From Betaproteobacteria bacterium (GTDB lineage Bacteria; Pseudomonadota; Gammaproteobacteria; Burkholderiales; Burkholderiaceae_D), in the NCBI GenBank assembly GCA_025356395.1, contig JANXTA010000040.1:1-64000 (forward strand): a DNA stretch of 64,000 nucleotides, read 5' to 3'. Under the pieces are notes generated by a model. The model did no database searches. It was not told the DNA's origin and was given only the letters and a program-made list of their open reading frames with translations. Below, in pieces: positions 45,740 through 55,112 of this stretch. Each line of letters begins with the position of its first letter. The stretch's first letter is position 1. The position numbers were made by a program, and so were the translations under genes.

Positions 45740-46624
45740 TCAGTAGGTCAGCCGATGCGGATCGGCTGCGAGGGCGAAAGCATCACGTTCGAGCAGCGGG
45801 ATCGCCTCGGGCATCGCGACACCGAGTCGGCGCCAGATGTCGAGCGCGTCGCGGTCCGTGCCGAAGGTCGCGAGACGCGCGGTGAGCGCGGCCTGCTCCG
45901 CGAGCAGGCCTTCCAGCGTCAGGGCCCGATGGTGACCCAGCGCATCGATCGCGGCGCGACGGAACGCGGCGATGTCGTCCTCGACGATCGCCTGTGCATC
46001 ACCGATCAGATAGCGATGCTTGCCGCCGGTCGTGCGCCAGACCAGCGCGCGATCTCGCGAGTCGAACTCCTCGACGCCGTGCTTGGTCTCGATCACCTCC
46101 GGCCCCGACATGCCGAACCGGCCCTCTTCGGACATCACGAGGGTGTCGCAGCATGCGGCGATCAGGCCCATGCCGCCGAAGCAACCGACGCTGCTGCCGA
46201 TCAGGCCGACGACGGGGATACCCGCGGCTCGCGCATCGAGCAGCGCACGCATCGTCTCGGAGACGGCGATCAGGCCGGCATTGGCTTCATGGAGCCGCAC
46301 GCCGCCGGACTCGAGCAGCAGCAGGACGGCAGCCGGTCGCTGTGCGATCGCGCGTTCGAAGAGGCCGGTGAGCTTGGCGCCGTGGACCTCGCCGACCGCG
46401 CCGCCCATGAAGCCGCCTTCCTGCGCAGCGGCGAACACGACGTGTCCCTCCAGCGTGCCGACACCGACCACCACGCCGTCGTCGAACGCGACCGGCGAGT
46501 CGAGCAACGGCAGATGCGGACTGGTCGCGCGTTCCGACGGCGGCAGCAGTTCGGTGAACGAATGCGGGTCGAGCAGGCCGACGATGCGTTGTCTCGCGTT
46601 GGCCTCGTAGAAGCTGTGCTTCAT
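45740..46624 (-). CDS. mdcD: Malonate decarboxylase beta subunit
   Basis: A 294-residue carboxyltransferase-like subunit forming the decarboxylase with MdcE. Visible are YEANARQRIVGLLDPHSFTE at the start, GVGTLEGHVVFAAAQEGGFMGGAVGEVHGAKL (in outline), LESGGVRLHEANAGL, GSSVGCFGGMGLIAACCD and RFGMSGPEVIETKHGVEE, all typical of MdcD. The start at 46624 overlaps the mdcC stop by four bases (ATGA), so translation is coupled. The frame is open far upstream through mdcC in another register, which is not used. Confidence 0.94.
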   Translation of the reverse strand: MKHSFYEANARQRIVGLLDPHSFTELLPPSERATSPHLPLLDSPVAFDDGVVVGVGTLEGHVVFAAAQEGGFMGGAVGEVHGAKLTGLFERAIAQRPAAVLLLLESGGVRLHEANAGLIAVSETMRALLDARAAGIPVVGLIGSSVGCFGGMGLIAACCDTLVMSEEGRFGMSGPEVIETKHGVEEFDSRDRALVWRTTGGKHRYLIGDAQAIVEDDIAAFRRAAIDALGHHRALTLEGLLAEQAALTARLATFGTDRDALDIWRRLGVAMPEAIPLLERDAFALAADPHRLTY

Positions 46625-46932
46625 CGCGCATCCCCACCGCGGAACGTCTCGACGGCCTGGTCGAGGCGCAGGCTCACGACCGCCGGCGTGGCTCCGACGT
46701 CGTTGATCGAGATGCGCACGCCGCCCAGCTTCGCGCGCTCGAAGAAGTCGCCGAGCACGGCGGACCAGACGGCGTCGAAGCCGCGCGCGGGCGTGTGGAC
46801 GGTGATGCGGCACGTCGCGTCTTCCGTCGGCTCGATCATGACTTCGAGATTGCCGGAGGCGACGACGCCGACGACGATCGACGCCTGTACTTCGGGGTGA
46901 CCGCCTTCGTAGGTGAAGCTGAGGTGTTCCAT
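46621..46932 (-). CDS. mdcC: Malonate decarboxylase acyl-carrier protein (delta subunit)
   Basis: A 103-residue acyl-carrier subunit. The serine in VVASGNLEVMIEP (about Ser27) is where the 2'-(5''-phosphoribosyl)-3'-dephospho-CoA group should be attached by MdcG, matching the SG(D/N)LEV context of known MdcC proteins. The second half, VWSAVLGDFFERAKLGGVRISINDVGATPAVVSLRLDQA (outline), is the typical C-terminal region. It follows mdcA by 53 bases and overlaps mdcD by four. During catalysis it shuttles acetyl and malonyl thioesters between MdcA, MdcDE and MdcH. Confidence 0.94.
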   Translation of the reverse strand: MEHLSFTYEGGHPEVQASIVVGVVASGNLEVMIEPTEDATCRITVHTPARGFDAVWSAVLGDFFERAKLGGVRISINDVGATPAVVSLRLDQAVETFRGGDAR

Positions 46933-46985
46933 CGTGCCGCTCCATGATCTGCCCCTTCCCTTTTGCGGGGAGGAAGCCTTCGTTC

Positions 46986-48632
46986 TTACCAGTTCCGAAA
47001 CCGCTTCGGCGGATCGTAGAGTCCGCCCGATGCACGCACCAGATCCTTGATCGACCGCGCCGCCAGCAAATCGCGCGTCGCCTCGCGCTTGTCGATGCCC
47101 AGGTCTTCCGGCCGCTTCACCACGCCGCGGTCGCGCAGGTTCTCCACGGCCCGCTTGTCGCGTCCGAGCCCGACCGGCGTGTAGCCCGCGACGCCGCGAA
47201 TCGCCTGTTCGCGCTCGGTCGCATCGCGACACAGCAACAGGTTCGCGATGCCTTCCTCGGTCACGACATGCGACACGTCGTCGCCGTAGATCATCACCGG
47301 CGGCAGCGTCATGTTCGCAGTCTCGGCGAGCTTCCACGCATCGAGCGTCTCGACGAACGCCGGCTCCATGTGTTCGCGATAGGTCTCGACGATCTGCACG
47401 ACGAGCTTGCGGCCGCGCGGGATCGCCCCGTGATGATTGGCCTCGGCACCGGCCTTGAGCCAGGTCGGGCTCGCATGGCGACGGCCGCGCGCATCCGCGC
47501 CCATGTTCGATGCACCGCCGAAGCCGGTGATGCGGTCGACAGTCGCGGTCGAACTGTTGCCCGCGAGGTCGACCTGCAGCGTCGAGCCGATGAACAGGTC
47601 GCAGGCGTAGTGACCCGCGGCCTGCGAGAACGCGCGGTTCGAGCGCATCGTGCCGTCGGCGCCGGTAAAGAACACATCGGGCCGCGCCTCAATGTACTTC
47701 TCCATGCCGAGCTCGGAGCCGAAGGAATGGATCGACTCGACGAAGCCGGCCTCGATCGCGGGGATCAGCGCGGGATGCGGGTTCAACGCCCAGTGCCTAC
47801 AGATCTTGCCTTTCAGCCCGAGCGACTCGGCATAGGTCGGCAGCAGCAGTTCGATGGCCGCCGTGTCGAAGCCGATGCCGTGGTTCAACCGCTGCACGCC
47901 GTACTCGGCATAGATGCCCTTGATGACCAGCATCGCCATCAGCACCTGGATCTCGGAGATCAGCGCCGGGTCGCGCGTGAACAGCGGCTCGATGTAGTGG
48001 GGCTTCGGGCTCGGGATGTAGAAGTCGACCCAGTCCGTCGGGATGTCGACCCGGGGCAGCTTGTCGACCACCTCGTTGACCTGCGCGATGACGATGCCGC
48101 TCTTGAACGCGGTGGCCTCGACGATCGCTGGCGTGTCCTCGGTGTTGGGACCGGTGTAGAGATTGCCTTCGCGATCGGCAGCCTGGGCGGCGATCAGCGC
48201 GACCCGCGGCGTCAGGTCGATGAAGTAGCGCGCGAACAGTTCGAGGTAGGTATGGATCGCGCCGATCGCGACCTTCTTCTCACCGACCAGCCGCGCCATG
48301 CGCGCGCCCTGCGGTCCGGAGAACGAGAAGTCGAGCCGCGACGCGATGCCTTTCTCGAACAGGTCGAGGTGCTCGGGCAGCGCGATCACCGACTGCAGCA
48401 TGTGGAGGTCGTGCACCTTGGTCGCGTCGAGCGACGCGAGTGCCTTCGCGAGGAAGTCCGCCTGCTTCTGGTTGTTGCCTTCGAGACAGACGCGGTCGCC
48501 GGGCTCGATCAGCGCCTCGAGCAGCGCGGCGGCCTTCGACGACTCGACATGCTTGCCGTCAGCGAGCGGCCGCGCGCGAGCGAGGCGGGCTTCACGCGAA
48601 ACGCGCTGGGTATCCCACGAGCGGGCGGTCAT
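46986..48632 (-). CDS. mdcA: Malonate decarboxylase alpha subunit (acetyl-S-ACP:malonate ACP transferase)
   Basis: A 548-residue transferase that exchanges acetyl for malonate on the carrier protein. The N-terminal half has GDRVCLEGNNQKQADFLA and FSFSGPQGARMARLVGEKKVAIGAIHTY (outline); the middle has LNHGIGFDTAAIELLLPTYA and GKICRHWALNPHPALIPAIE; and the C-terminal half has GFGGASNMGADARGRRHASPTWL and VVTEEGIANLLLCRDATERE. Length and blocks match MdcA closely. It starts 33 bases after the dctM stop, with no terminator between, so the TRAP genes and the decarboxylase genes are very probably one transcript. Confidence 0.96.
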   Translation of the reverse strand: MTARSWDTQRVSREARLARARPLADGKHVESSKAAALLEALIEPGDRVCLEGNNQKQADFLAKALASLDATKVHDLHMLQSVIALPEHLDLFEKGIASRLDFSFSGPQGARMARLVGEKKVAIGAIHTYLELFARYFIDLTPRVALIAAQAADREGNLYTGPNTEDTPAIVEATAFKSGIVIAQVNEVVDKLPRVDIPTDWVDFYIPSPKPHYIEPLFTRDPALISEIQVLMAMLVIKGIYAEYGVQRLNHGIGFDTAAIELLLPTYAESLGLKGKICRHWALNPHPALIPAIEAGFVESIHSFGSELGMEKYIEARPDVFFTGADGTMRSNRAFSQAAGHYACDLFIGSTLQVDLAGNSSTATVDRITGFGGASNMGADARGRRHASPTWLKAGAEANHHGAIPRGRKLVVQIVETYREHMEPAFVETLDAWKLAETANMTLPPVMIYGDDVSHVVTEEGIANLLLCRDATEREQAIRGVAGYTPVGLGRDKRAVENLRDRGVVKRPEDLGIDKREATRDLLAARSIKDLVRASGGLYDPPKRFRNW

Positions 48633-48665
48633 TCGATGAGCAGTCCAGGAGGTCGCGCCGTCGGT

Positions 48666-50018
48666 CTACTTCGGGGCACCCATGATCATATCGGGCAGCC
48701 ACGTGGCGATGCCCGGCACGAAGCACAGCAGGAAGATCGCGAGGAACATCAGTCCGACGAACGGCAGCACTCCCCGGATCACCTCGCGCAACGGGATGTC
48801 GGGCGCGATGTTGCGGATCACGAACAGGTTGAGACCGACCGGCGGATGAATCAGGCCCGTCTCCATCACGATCGTCATCAGGACACCGAACCAGATCAGG
48901 TCGAAGCCGGCCACCTTCAGCGGCGGCAGGATGATCGGCACCAGCATCAGGATGATGCTGACCGGCGGCAGGAAGAATCCGAGCACGATGACCAGCAGCA
49001 GCACCATCGCCAGCAACGCCCAGCGCGACAGATGCAGCCCGACGATCCAGTTGGCGGCCTCCTGGCTGATGTGGAGATAGCTCATCACGTACGAGAACAG
49101 CAGCGACATGCCGATGATGAGCATCAGCATGGTCGACTCCTTCAGCGTCGACGCGAGGATCGGTTTCAGGTCCCGCGGCCGCCAGACCCCGTAGGCGATC
49201 GCGATCAGCACCAGGGCGAGCACGGCTCCGAGGCCGGCGGTCTCCGAAGGCGTCGCGAAGCCGCCGTACAACGCCACCATCACCCCGATCAGCAGCAGCA
49301 CGAACGGCACCACGCGCGGCAGCATCTCGACCTTCTCGCGCATCGTGAAGTGCTCGTCGGCCAGCATCGGCGACGCCGTTCCCGCCGTCTCGTAGGCATG
49401 ACGGGCTGCCCGGTACTCGGTCCGGTAGCGCAGCACGGCGTAGACCGCGAACAGCGCGACCAGCAGCACGCCCGGGCCGATCCCGGCGAGGAACAGCCGA
49501 GCCAGCGACTGCTCGGCCGCGACCGCGTACAGGATCATCGTCACCGACGGCGGCAACAGGATGCCGAGCGTGCCGCCGGCCGCGATGATGCCGGCCGCGA
49601 AGCCGGGCGAATAGCCGCGCTTGCGCATCTCCGGGATGCCGGCGCTGCCGATCGCCGAGCAGGTCGCCGGGCTCGAACCGGCCATCGCCGCGAACAGTGC
49701 GCAGGCGAACACGTTGGCGATCCCGAGACCCCCGGGGATGCGGCTCATCCACACGTGCATCGCCGCGTAGAGGTCCTGGCCCGCGCGCGACTTGCCGATC
49801 GCCGCGCCCTTCAGGATGAAGAGCGGGATCGACAGGAGCGTGATGCTCGACATCTCCTCGTAGACGTTCTGCGTGACGGTGTCGAGGGCCGAGGCCGGCA
49901 TCAGCCAGAACATGAAGACCGATGCGACCGCACCGAGCGCGAATGCGATCGGCACGCCCGAGAACATCACGATCAGCGTCGCGGCAGTGAACAGCAGTCC
50001 GAGGGTGAGCGGGCTCAT
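48666..50018 (-). CDS. TRAP transporter large permease (DctM family)
   Basis: A 450-residue membrane protein with about 12 hydrophobic segments. Diagnostic blocks are FSGVPIAFALGAVA, SIPLFILKGAAIGKS, RIPGGLGIANVFACALFAAMAGSSPATCSAIGS (outline), GYSPGFAAGIIAAGGTLGILLPPS and GLIHPPVGLNLFVI, the usual DctM signature. It is the channel subunit driven by the sodium gradient. It overlaps the small permease gene by four bases (ATGA) and is followed directly by mdcA, so the likely cargo is malonate, as in MatPQM-type systems; this is a context-based inference. Confidence 0.92.
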   Translation of the reverse strand: MSPLTLGLLFTAATLIVMFSGVPIAFALGAVASVFMFWLMPASALDTVTQNVYEEMSSITLLSIPLFILKGAAIGKSRAGQDLYAAMHVWMSRIPGGLGIANVFACALFAAMAGSSPATCSAIGSAGIPEMRKRGYSPGFAAGIIAAGGTLGILLPPSVTMILYAVAAEQSLARLFLAGIGPGVLLVALFAVYAVLRYRTEYRAARHAYETAGTASPMLADEHFTMREKVEMLPRVVPFVLLLIGVMVALYGGFATPSETAGLGAVLALVLIAIAYGVWRPRDLKPILASTLKESTMLMLIIGMSLLFSYVMSYLHISQEAANWIVGLHLSRWALLAMVLLLVIVLGFFLPPVSIILMLVPIILPPLKVAGFDLIWFGVLMTIVMETGLIHPPVGLNLFVIRNIAPDIPLREVIRGVLPFVGLMFLAIFLLCFVPGIATWLPDMIMGAPK

Positions 50019-50593
50019 CGCGCGCCCTTGAAGAGCTTGGCGACGTCCACGAGACTCTGCACGGCGAGCTGCAGGCACAGCAACGTCATGCCCATCGACA
50101 TCATTCCGTAAGGGATCGACAGCGGCGGTCCCCAGGTCGACGACGTCGTCTGATTGTCCACCCAGGCCTCGTGGAACAGCGTCCACGATTTCCACGCGAA
50201 GAAAAGGCAGAACAACAGCGACACCAGGTCGACCAGCAACTGTCGCAGGCCGTTGACCCGCGCCGGCAACAACGTCACCAGCGCCTCGATGCCGACGTGT
50301 CCACGCAGCGACTGCACGTAGGCCGCGCAGAGGAAGGTGGCGCCCACCAGGCAGAACACCGCCGTCTCGTCCTGCCAGTCGGTCGACGCGTGCAGCACGT
50401 AGCGCGTGATCACGCTGGACGTGAGCACGAGCGCCGCAGCCAGTGCCGCGAGCATGCCGATGCCCACCATCAGGCGGTTGACCTGCAGGAGAGCGGCAGC
50501 GATCGGCCGGAGCCAGCGCGGCGTGTCGGGATCGACGACGCCACGACCGGCGCCGTGCTCGACGAACTCTTCCAGTTCGATGGGGCGGCTCAT
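50015..50593 (-). CDS. TRAP transporter small permease (DctQ family)
   Basis: A 192-residue membrane protein with four helices (about 38-58, 72-92, 112-132, 155-175). It shows the DctQ pattern ALVLTSSVITRYVLHASTDWQDETAVFCLVGATFLCAAYVQSLRGH (outline only) and PYGMMSMGMTLLCLQL. DctQ subunits hold the large permease and help dock the binding protein. The N-terminal ~35 residues are soluble and acidic (PIELEEFVEHGAG), a little longer than usual. It overlaps dctM by four bases and follows dctP by four. Confidence 0.9.
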   Translation of the reverse strand: MSRPIELEEFVEHGAGRGVVDPDTPRWLRPIAAALLQVNRLMVGIGMLAALAAALVLTSSVITRYVLHASTDWQDETAVFCLVGATFLCAAYVQSLRGHVGIEALVTLLPARVNGLRQLLVDLVSLLFCLFFAWKSWTLFHEAWVDNQTTSSTWGPPLSIPYGMMSMGMTLLCLQLAVQSLVDVAKLFKGAR

Positions 50594-50597
50594 CGGG

Positions 50598-51617
50598 TCA
50601 GAGCAACGCCTGCGCGGCCTTCATCAGCTTCGCGCAGTTTTCGTTCTTCTCGGCGTAGTCCTTCCATGCCGTCTCGCGCGCGATGACCTGCCACTTCTTC
50701 ACGGTGGGCTCGTCGATGTCGTAGATCTTCGCGCCGGCCTTGGCGTAGACCTCGGCGACCCGCTTGTCATCGGCCTTGGCCGACTGCTCGGCGAAGGCTT
50801 CGAGTTCGGCGCCGGTCGCCATCACGATGTCCTGCTGGTCCTTCGGCAACCTGGCGAAGACGTCCTTCGACATCATCAGCGGCTCGAGCATGAACCAGTA
50901 GGCCTTGTTGCGACCCGTGGTCAAGTGCTTGGCGATCTCCTCGAGCTTGAACGAGATGAAGCTGGTCGACGACGTCATCGCCGCCTCCATCGCGCCGGTC
51001 TGCATCGCGGCATAGATCTCGTTGGACGGCAGCGAGATCACGGCGGCGCCCGCTTCCTTGAGCATCATGTCCATTTCGCGGCTGCCGCCGCGCACCTTCA
51101 TCCCCTTCGCGTCCTCGGGCGCCACCAGTTGCCGGTTGCGGCTGGCGACACCGCCGGCCTGCCAGATCCAGCTGACGATCACGACACCCTTGTCGTCGAC
51201 GATCTTCTGGAACTGCTTGCCGACTTCGGCCGTCTTCCACGCGCGCGCCACGTCGTAGCTCGGCACGAGCGCGGGCATGAGGCCGATGTTGACTTCGGGC
51301 ACCTCGCCGCCCGAGTAAGAGATCGGCACCAGGCTCATGTCGAGCGCGCCTTTCCGCATCGCCGAGAACTGCGAATTGACCTTCATCAACGACGAGCCCG
51401 GATAGACCTGGCCCTTCAGCGCGCCGTTGCTCTTCTTCTCGATGTCGGCGGCGAAGCGGCGGCACAACTGGTCGCGGAAGTCACCTTCCGCGCCGGCGCT
51501 GCCGGGAAACTGGTGCGAGATCTTCAGCGGCTCGGCGGCCCAGGCGCTGCGGCCGAGGAGCGAGAGGGCGGGCGCGGCAGCGAGGCCGGCAACGATCGAA
51601 CGACGAATCCTGTTCAT
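50598..51617 (-). CDS. TRAP transporter substrate-binding protein (DctP family)
   Basis: A 339-residue periplasmic binding protein with a signal peptide (about 1-27, with RSIVAGLAAAPALSLLG and cleavage after AWA). The DctP fold is recognised from HQFPGSAGAEGDFRDQLCRRFA, GALKGQVYPGSSLMKVN, and the ligand-arginine segment GMKVRGGSREMDMMLKEAGAAVISLP (outline), followed by YAAMQTGAMEAAMTSS. It is first in dctPQM-mdcACDEGBH, so it is the likely malonate receptor. The 288 bases upstream hold no gene and should contain the operon promoter; I could not place hexamers confidently. Confidence 0.92.
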   Translation of the reverse strand: MNRIRRSIVAGLAAAPALSLLGRSAWAAEPLKISHQFPGSAGAEGDFRDQLCRRFAADIEKKSNGALKGQVYPGSSLMKVNSQFSAMRKGALDMSLVPISYSGGEVPEVNIGLMPALVPSYDVARAWKTAEVGKQFQKIVDDKGVVIVSWIWQAGGVASRNRQLVAPEDAKGMKVRGGSREMDMMLKEAGAAVISLPSNEIYAAMQTGAMEAAMTSSTSFISFKLEEIAKHLTTGRNKAYWFMLEPLMMSKDVFARLPKDQQDIVMATGAELEAFAEQSAKADDKRVAEVYAKAGAKIYDIDEPTVKKWQVIARETAWKDYAEKNENCAKLMKAAQALL

Positions 51618-51905
51618 GAGGTTTCCTGGATGCCGCGTGCCCGGATGCGCCGCGGTCTGTGGGGATTTACGAAACGACGCCGCGGGACAGCGAACACGGC
51701 AGGGGGTCTGAAGGGCGATGCGATGGCAAGGCGCGTCGACGGCTGCACATCAGGGTTTTCTGCGCGCCCGGCCGCCGCCGCGTGAGCAGTGTAGTGACGC
51801 GTCCGCGGCGGCGCCTCGGTACTTTCCACCATCCCGTCTTGCACGCTTTCGGTGGCCGTGCGACGCCTGCTGAAGAATGGGAAGTCGAACATCGTCATGG
51901 CGAGC

Positions 51906-52721
51906 CTAGTGGCTGGTCCAGAAATATGGGGCGACGAAACCCTGCGCGCCTGTCACGGGATCCCCGGTCTCCACGAAGATCGTGTTGCCCGAGCCGTCGC
52001 GATAGGCCCGCAGTCGCAATCGCAGCGGTCGCGCCGGGTCTTCGACGCTGGCATAGCCGGCGTCGGACAGCATCGCCACCACCACGGTGGCCGCGACGCT
52101 GCGCGTGACGATGTTGTAGGTGGTGCCGGGGTTGCCGTCGTAGACGTCCTCGCCATAGCCGCCGTCGGGACACGGCGTGAGCCGGGATGACGGCGAAGGC
52201 GAGCCTTCCGGCTTCACTCCGCAGTTCTCCCAGCCGACCCAGCCACCGCCGCGGCTCGTCGCCGCGGTCCAGGCCGCAGTCGCATCGGTCGCCGTCCAGC
52301 CGTTGTCCAGCAGCACCGCCGCGCTCTTCGCGAGCACGCCGGCATTGATGCCCGTCACGACGTTGGTGGTCTGGCCGTTGCCGGAGGCGCACACGACGCG
52401 CAACCCGGCCAGCGTGCCTTCGACGTGTTCGGCGACGACTGCGTTGGCCCCGGCCCGCAGCAAGGTCGAGGCCGACGGGACCGTCACCGAAGCCGGGACG
52501 GCGCCGACCGCCGACGCGTAGGCGACGTCCTGCACGGCGGTCAGCCCGAGCACGACGCTGCGCGGATAGTCGACGGTCGTCGCGGTCGGCGGGGGCACGG
52601 GCGCCATCGCCGCGACGGTCCCGCTGGACGAGTCACCACCGCCGCTCCCGCAGCCGGCGACGGCGAGGTGCAGCAACGCGCACCCCACGACCGCCGAGCG
52701 TGCGTCCCGCATTCGCGTCAC
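51906..52721 (-). CDS. Lipoprotein of unknown function, coupled to a large hydrolase
   Basis: A 271-residue lipoprotein: the signal segment ends in the lipobox LAVAGC, followed by a Gly/Ser linker. The rest has two recognisable halves: about 55-130, Ala/Val-rich with GANAVVAEHVEGTLAGLRVVCASG, and a C-terminal half with paired cysteines (WENCG, LTPCPDGGYG) and the beta-like YNIVTRSVAATVVVAMLSDAGY. It is not a family I know. The GTG at 52721 overlaps the stop of the upstream hydrolase by four bases (GTGA), so the two are translationally coupled; ATG at 52712 is an alternative. Both products would be lipid-anchored, perhaps acting together at the outer membrane. Confidence 0.65.
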   Translation of the reverse strand: MTRMRDARSAVVGCALLHLAVAGCGSGGGDSSSGTVAAMAPVPPPTATTVDYPRSVVLGLTAVQDVAYASAVGAVPASVTVPSASTLLRAGANAVVAEHVEGTLAGLRVVCASGNGQTTNVVTGINAGVLAKSAAVLLDNGWTATDATAAWTAATSRGGGWVGWENCGVKPEGSPSPSSRLTPCPDGGYGEDVYDGNPGTTYNIVTRSVAATVVVAMLSDAGYASVEDPARPLRLRLRAYRDGSGNTIFVETGDPVTGAQGFVAPYFWTSH

Positions 52722-54940
52722 GGGTTCGGGATCAGCGTCGGCGAGACCGCCAGTGCGCCGTTCTTGTATGCGTAGGTCGCGTCGACGGCGGTCAGGTAAC
52801 CACGCGCCACCAGGGCATCTGCTGCCGCGCCGAACTTCGTCTGGTAGTCGCTGCGGCCGCTGTAGAGCTCGGCGAGCGAACGTCGCGAATCACCGGCCGC
52901 CCGGGTCGACGGATTGACGGCGAACGGAATCGCCGAGCCGGTCGAGATGCAGGCCTCGCCGACCGAATGCCCCGTCCCTCGCAGGTTCCATCCCATGTAC
53001 GTGGCCAGCGGCACGGCCAGTTCGGGCACCAGGACGCCGGACGTCTCGTTGCCGTTGGCATCCACCTTCGGCACGAGCACTGCGTACTGCTTCGTCAGGT
53101 CGACCACCGGCACCGCGGCCGCGTAGTTGATCAAGAACAGCTGGTTGTAGATGCCCGTGTAGGTCAGCGCCAGCGGGGTCGGCGTCGCTGCGGCGCCGCT
53201 CGGCACGACGATGTTGGCGAGGTCCGGGAAGCCGGTCGACGTGCGGTCGGTCGGCACCAGCGTGCCGGCCGTCACCGTCGGGTACTGCGAGGCCGGCGGT
53301 GTCGAGTTGCGCACGACCCAGTTCTCGAGCGCCGGGATCAGCGCGCGTTCGACCGGCGTCTCGGAGACCGGACTCGGCGCGAACTGGCAGAGGCTGCCCG
53401 CAGCCGGTTGCGTGACGACACCGGTGGTGACGCCCGCGCCGCCGCCGTGCTGGGTGCCCGACACGAGGTAGTAGCGCACGTTGTCCGGCAGCGCGATGTC
53501 GCGGCCCGCGCCGTCTGTCACGACCAGCGACGCCCGGCCGCCCCACCATTCGAACGCGCCGTCGATCTGCATGATCTTCGGACACGTGCTGCTCGCCGTG
53601 CAGCTCTTGAGGAGTCCGTCGGTGGTACCACCGACCGGGTCGGTCAGGACGTTGTAGGCGAACGGGAACTGGTCACCCGGCATGAAGTGATCCTCGTGCT
53701 GCTTGGACCAGCGGCCGACCTGTGCGAAACGCACGTTGGTCCAGGTGCGACGTCCCGCCGGGATGATCGGCATCAGGCCGTCGAACACGGCCTTGCCGTT
53801 GCCGTCCTTGTTGAAGCCCTGGTAGAGGAAGTCGCGCAGGAAGCGTCCCGATTGCGAGATGCCTTCGCCGAGCGCGACGTCGAAGTTGGTCGTCGGGTTG
53901 GTCGGACAGGTGCCTCCCACCGCGCAGGCCGCGCTCTTCATGTCGTTGAGCGGATTCGCGGTGCCGCGCGCATCGGCGGTCGCGGTCTTCAGGAAGCCGA
54001 TCAGGTCGCGGACGGCTGCGAAGGCAATTCCGTTGACGGTCGGATCCTTGGCGCGATACACGAAGCTGTAGATCGTGCCGGCATCCGGCGCGACGCTGGC
54101 TCCGCCCGCGCCCGGTACCGTCGTCGGCGGCGTGAACTGGACCGAGACGCTGTTGTCGCTGTTGGTGACGTAGTTCCACGTCGTGACGGCCACCGACGGT
54201 GCCTGGTAGTCCTCCTTGCCGGCGCTGTTGAGCCACGACTGGCGCGCGGTGAAGGTGACCTCTGAACGGTCGGTCGTCGAGACCGGCGCGTAGGTCAGCC
54301 GAATCGTCGTGCCGCCGGCGTAGTCGGGGATGAACTCTTCGCGGCTGAGACCGGTGATCGACGTGCCGTCGCGGTTGGTCGCCACCGGGAACTTGACGCC
54401 GACGGCGCTGGTCGCGCCCGCGCCGCTCTGGGCGACGCCGCTCTGCCAGCCGCTCCAGACCACCGTGTAACCCGCGCGCAGCAGCGACGGGAAGGTCGCG
54501 TCCGGCGCCGCACCGCCGGTCAACGCGCCACCGCCGACGAACGCGCCCTGCCCGAGCTTGTTGCCCCGGTTGACGACGTCGTAGAACAGCACGCGGCGGG
54601 CGGTGGATGCGCTCTTCGGACGCAGGATCACCACGTCGGTCGTGTACGAGACGTAGCCGTCGGCGCCGACCGGAGCGCTGGCGAGGTCGACGATGCCGGC
54701 GTTGTCCGCGGCCGTGGGATCGAGCTTCCCGTGGACGATCCCGGTGATCACCGAGTAAGGACCACTGGCGCCGGCCGGCGTCGCCCCGCCGTAGGCATCG
54801 ACGGTGGACACCACCTCGAACTGGTCGACGATGCCCGCGGGACGGACGGTCTGGATCACGGGTGCCGGAGCCCCGTCGTCGTTGCCGCCACAGGCGCCCA
54901 ACAGCACCACGGCGGCGGTCATGCCGATGAATAGTCGCAA
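52718..54940 (-). CDS. Lipid-anchored alpha/beta-hydrolase (Abhydrolase_10-type)
   Basis: A 740-residue lipoprotein (lipobox LLGAC near residue 16) matching the long alpha/beta-hydrolase-domain proteins of the PF20091 type. Family blocks: DVVILRPKSASTARRVLFYDVVNRGNKLG (outline), GYTVVWSGWQSGV, and the nucleophile elbow GISQSGRFLRDFLYQGFN (Ser in SQSG). Later regions read RRTWTNVRFAQVGRWSKQHEDH, YLVSGTQHGGG (candidate catalytic His) and MGWNLRGTGH. These hydrolases are secreted esterases with unknown natural substrates. Cys pairs (CAVGGTC, CTASSTC) suggest disulfides, as expected outside the cytoplasm. It is divergent from the GntR gene; a TATAAT (54976-54981) and a GCATGCATGC palindrome lie in the 172-base gap. 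Confidence 0.82.
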   Translation of the reverse strand: MRLFIGMTAAVVLLGACGGNDDGAPAPVIQTVRPAGIVDQFEVVSTVDAYGGATPAGASGPYSVITGIVHGKLDPTAADNAGIVDLASAPVGADGYVSYTTDVVILRPKSASTARRVLFYDVVNRGNKLGQGAFVGGGALTGGAAPDATFPSLLRAGYTVVWSGWQSGVAQSGAGATSAVGVKFPVATNRDGTSITGLSREEFIPDYAGGTTIRLTYAPVSTTDRSEVTFTARQSWLNSAGKEDYQAPSVAVTTWNYVTNSDNSVSVQFTPPTTVPGAGGASVAPDAGTIYSFVYRAKDPTVNGIAFAAVRDLIGFLKTATADARGTANPLNDMKSAACAVGGTCPTNPTTNFDVALGEGISQSGRFLRDFLYQGFNKDGNGKAVFDGLMPIIPAGRRTWTNVRFAQVGRWSKQHEDHFMPGDQFPFAYNVLTDPVGGTTDGLLKSCTASSTCPKIMQIDGAFEWWGGRASLVVTDGAGRDIALPDNVRYYLVSGTQHGGGAGVTTGVVTQPAAGSLCQFAPSPVSETPVERALIPALENWVVRNSTPPASQYPTVTAGTLVPTDRTSTGFPDLANIVVPSGAAATPTPLALTYTGIYNQLFLINYAAAVPVVDLTKQYAVLVPKVDANGNETSGVLVPELAVPLATYMGWNLRGTGHSVGEACISTGSAIPFAVNPSTRAAGDSRRSLAELYSGRSDYQTKFGAAADALVARGYLTAVDATYAYKNGALAVSPTLIPNP

Positions 54941-55112
54941 AGGGGTCTCCTCGGTATCGAATGAACGACGCTTTGTATAATTTCGTAGCGTCTATGCATG
55001 CATGCTAGACCAGCCGCGCACAATCCGAACTGCGGGTTAACACTGATCCGCGCCTTCCTACGGCGACGCCTGGAAGGTGCGCGGTTCGAAACGTCTCCAC
55101 TACAATCGCTCG

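Noticed and set aside
46944-50111. Plus-strand open frame of over 1000 codons opposite mdcA and dctM
   Set aside because: Antisense artefact of high GC; sequence is repetitive charged residues (RRQ, DRH) with no domain, while mdcA and dctM are clear.
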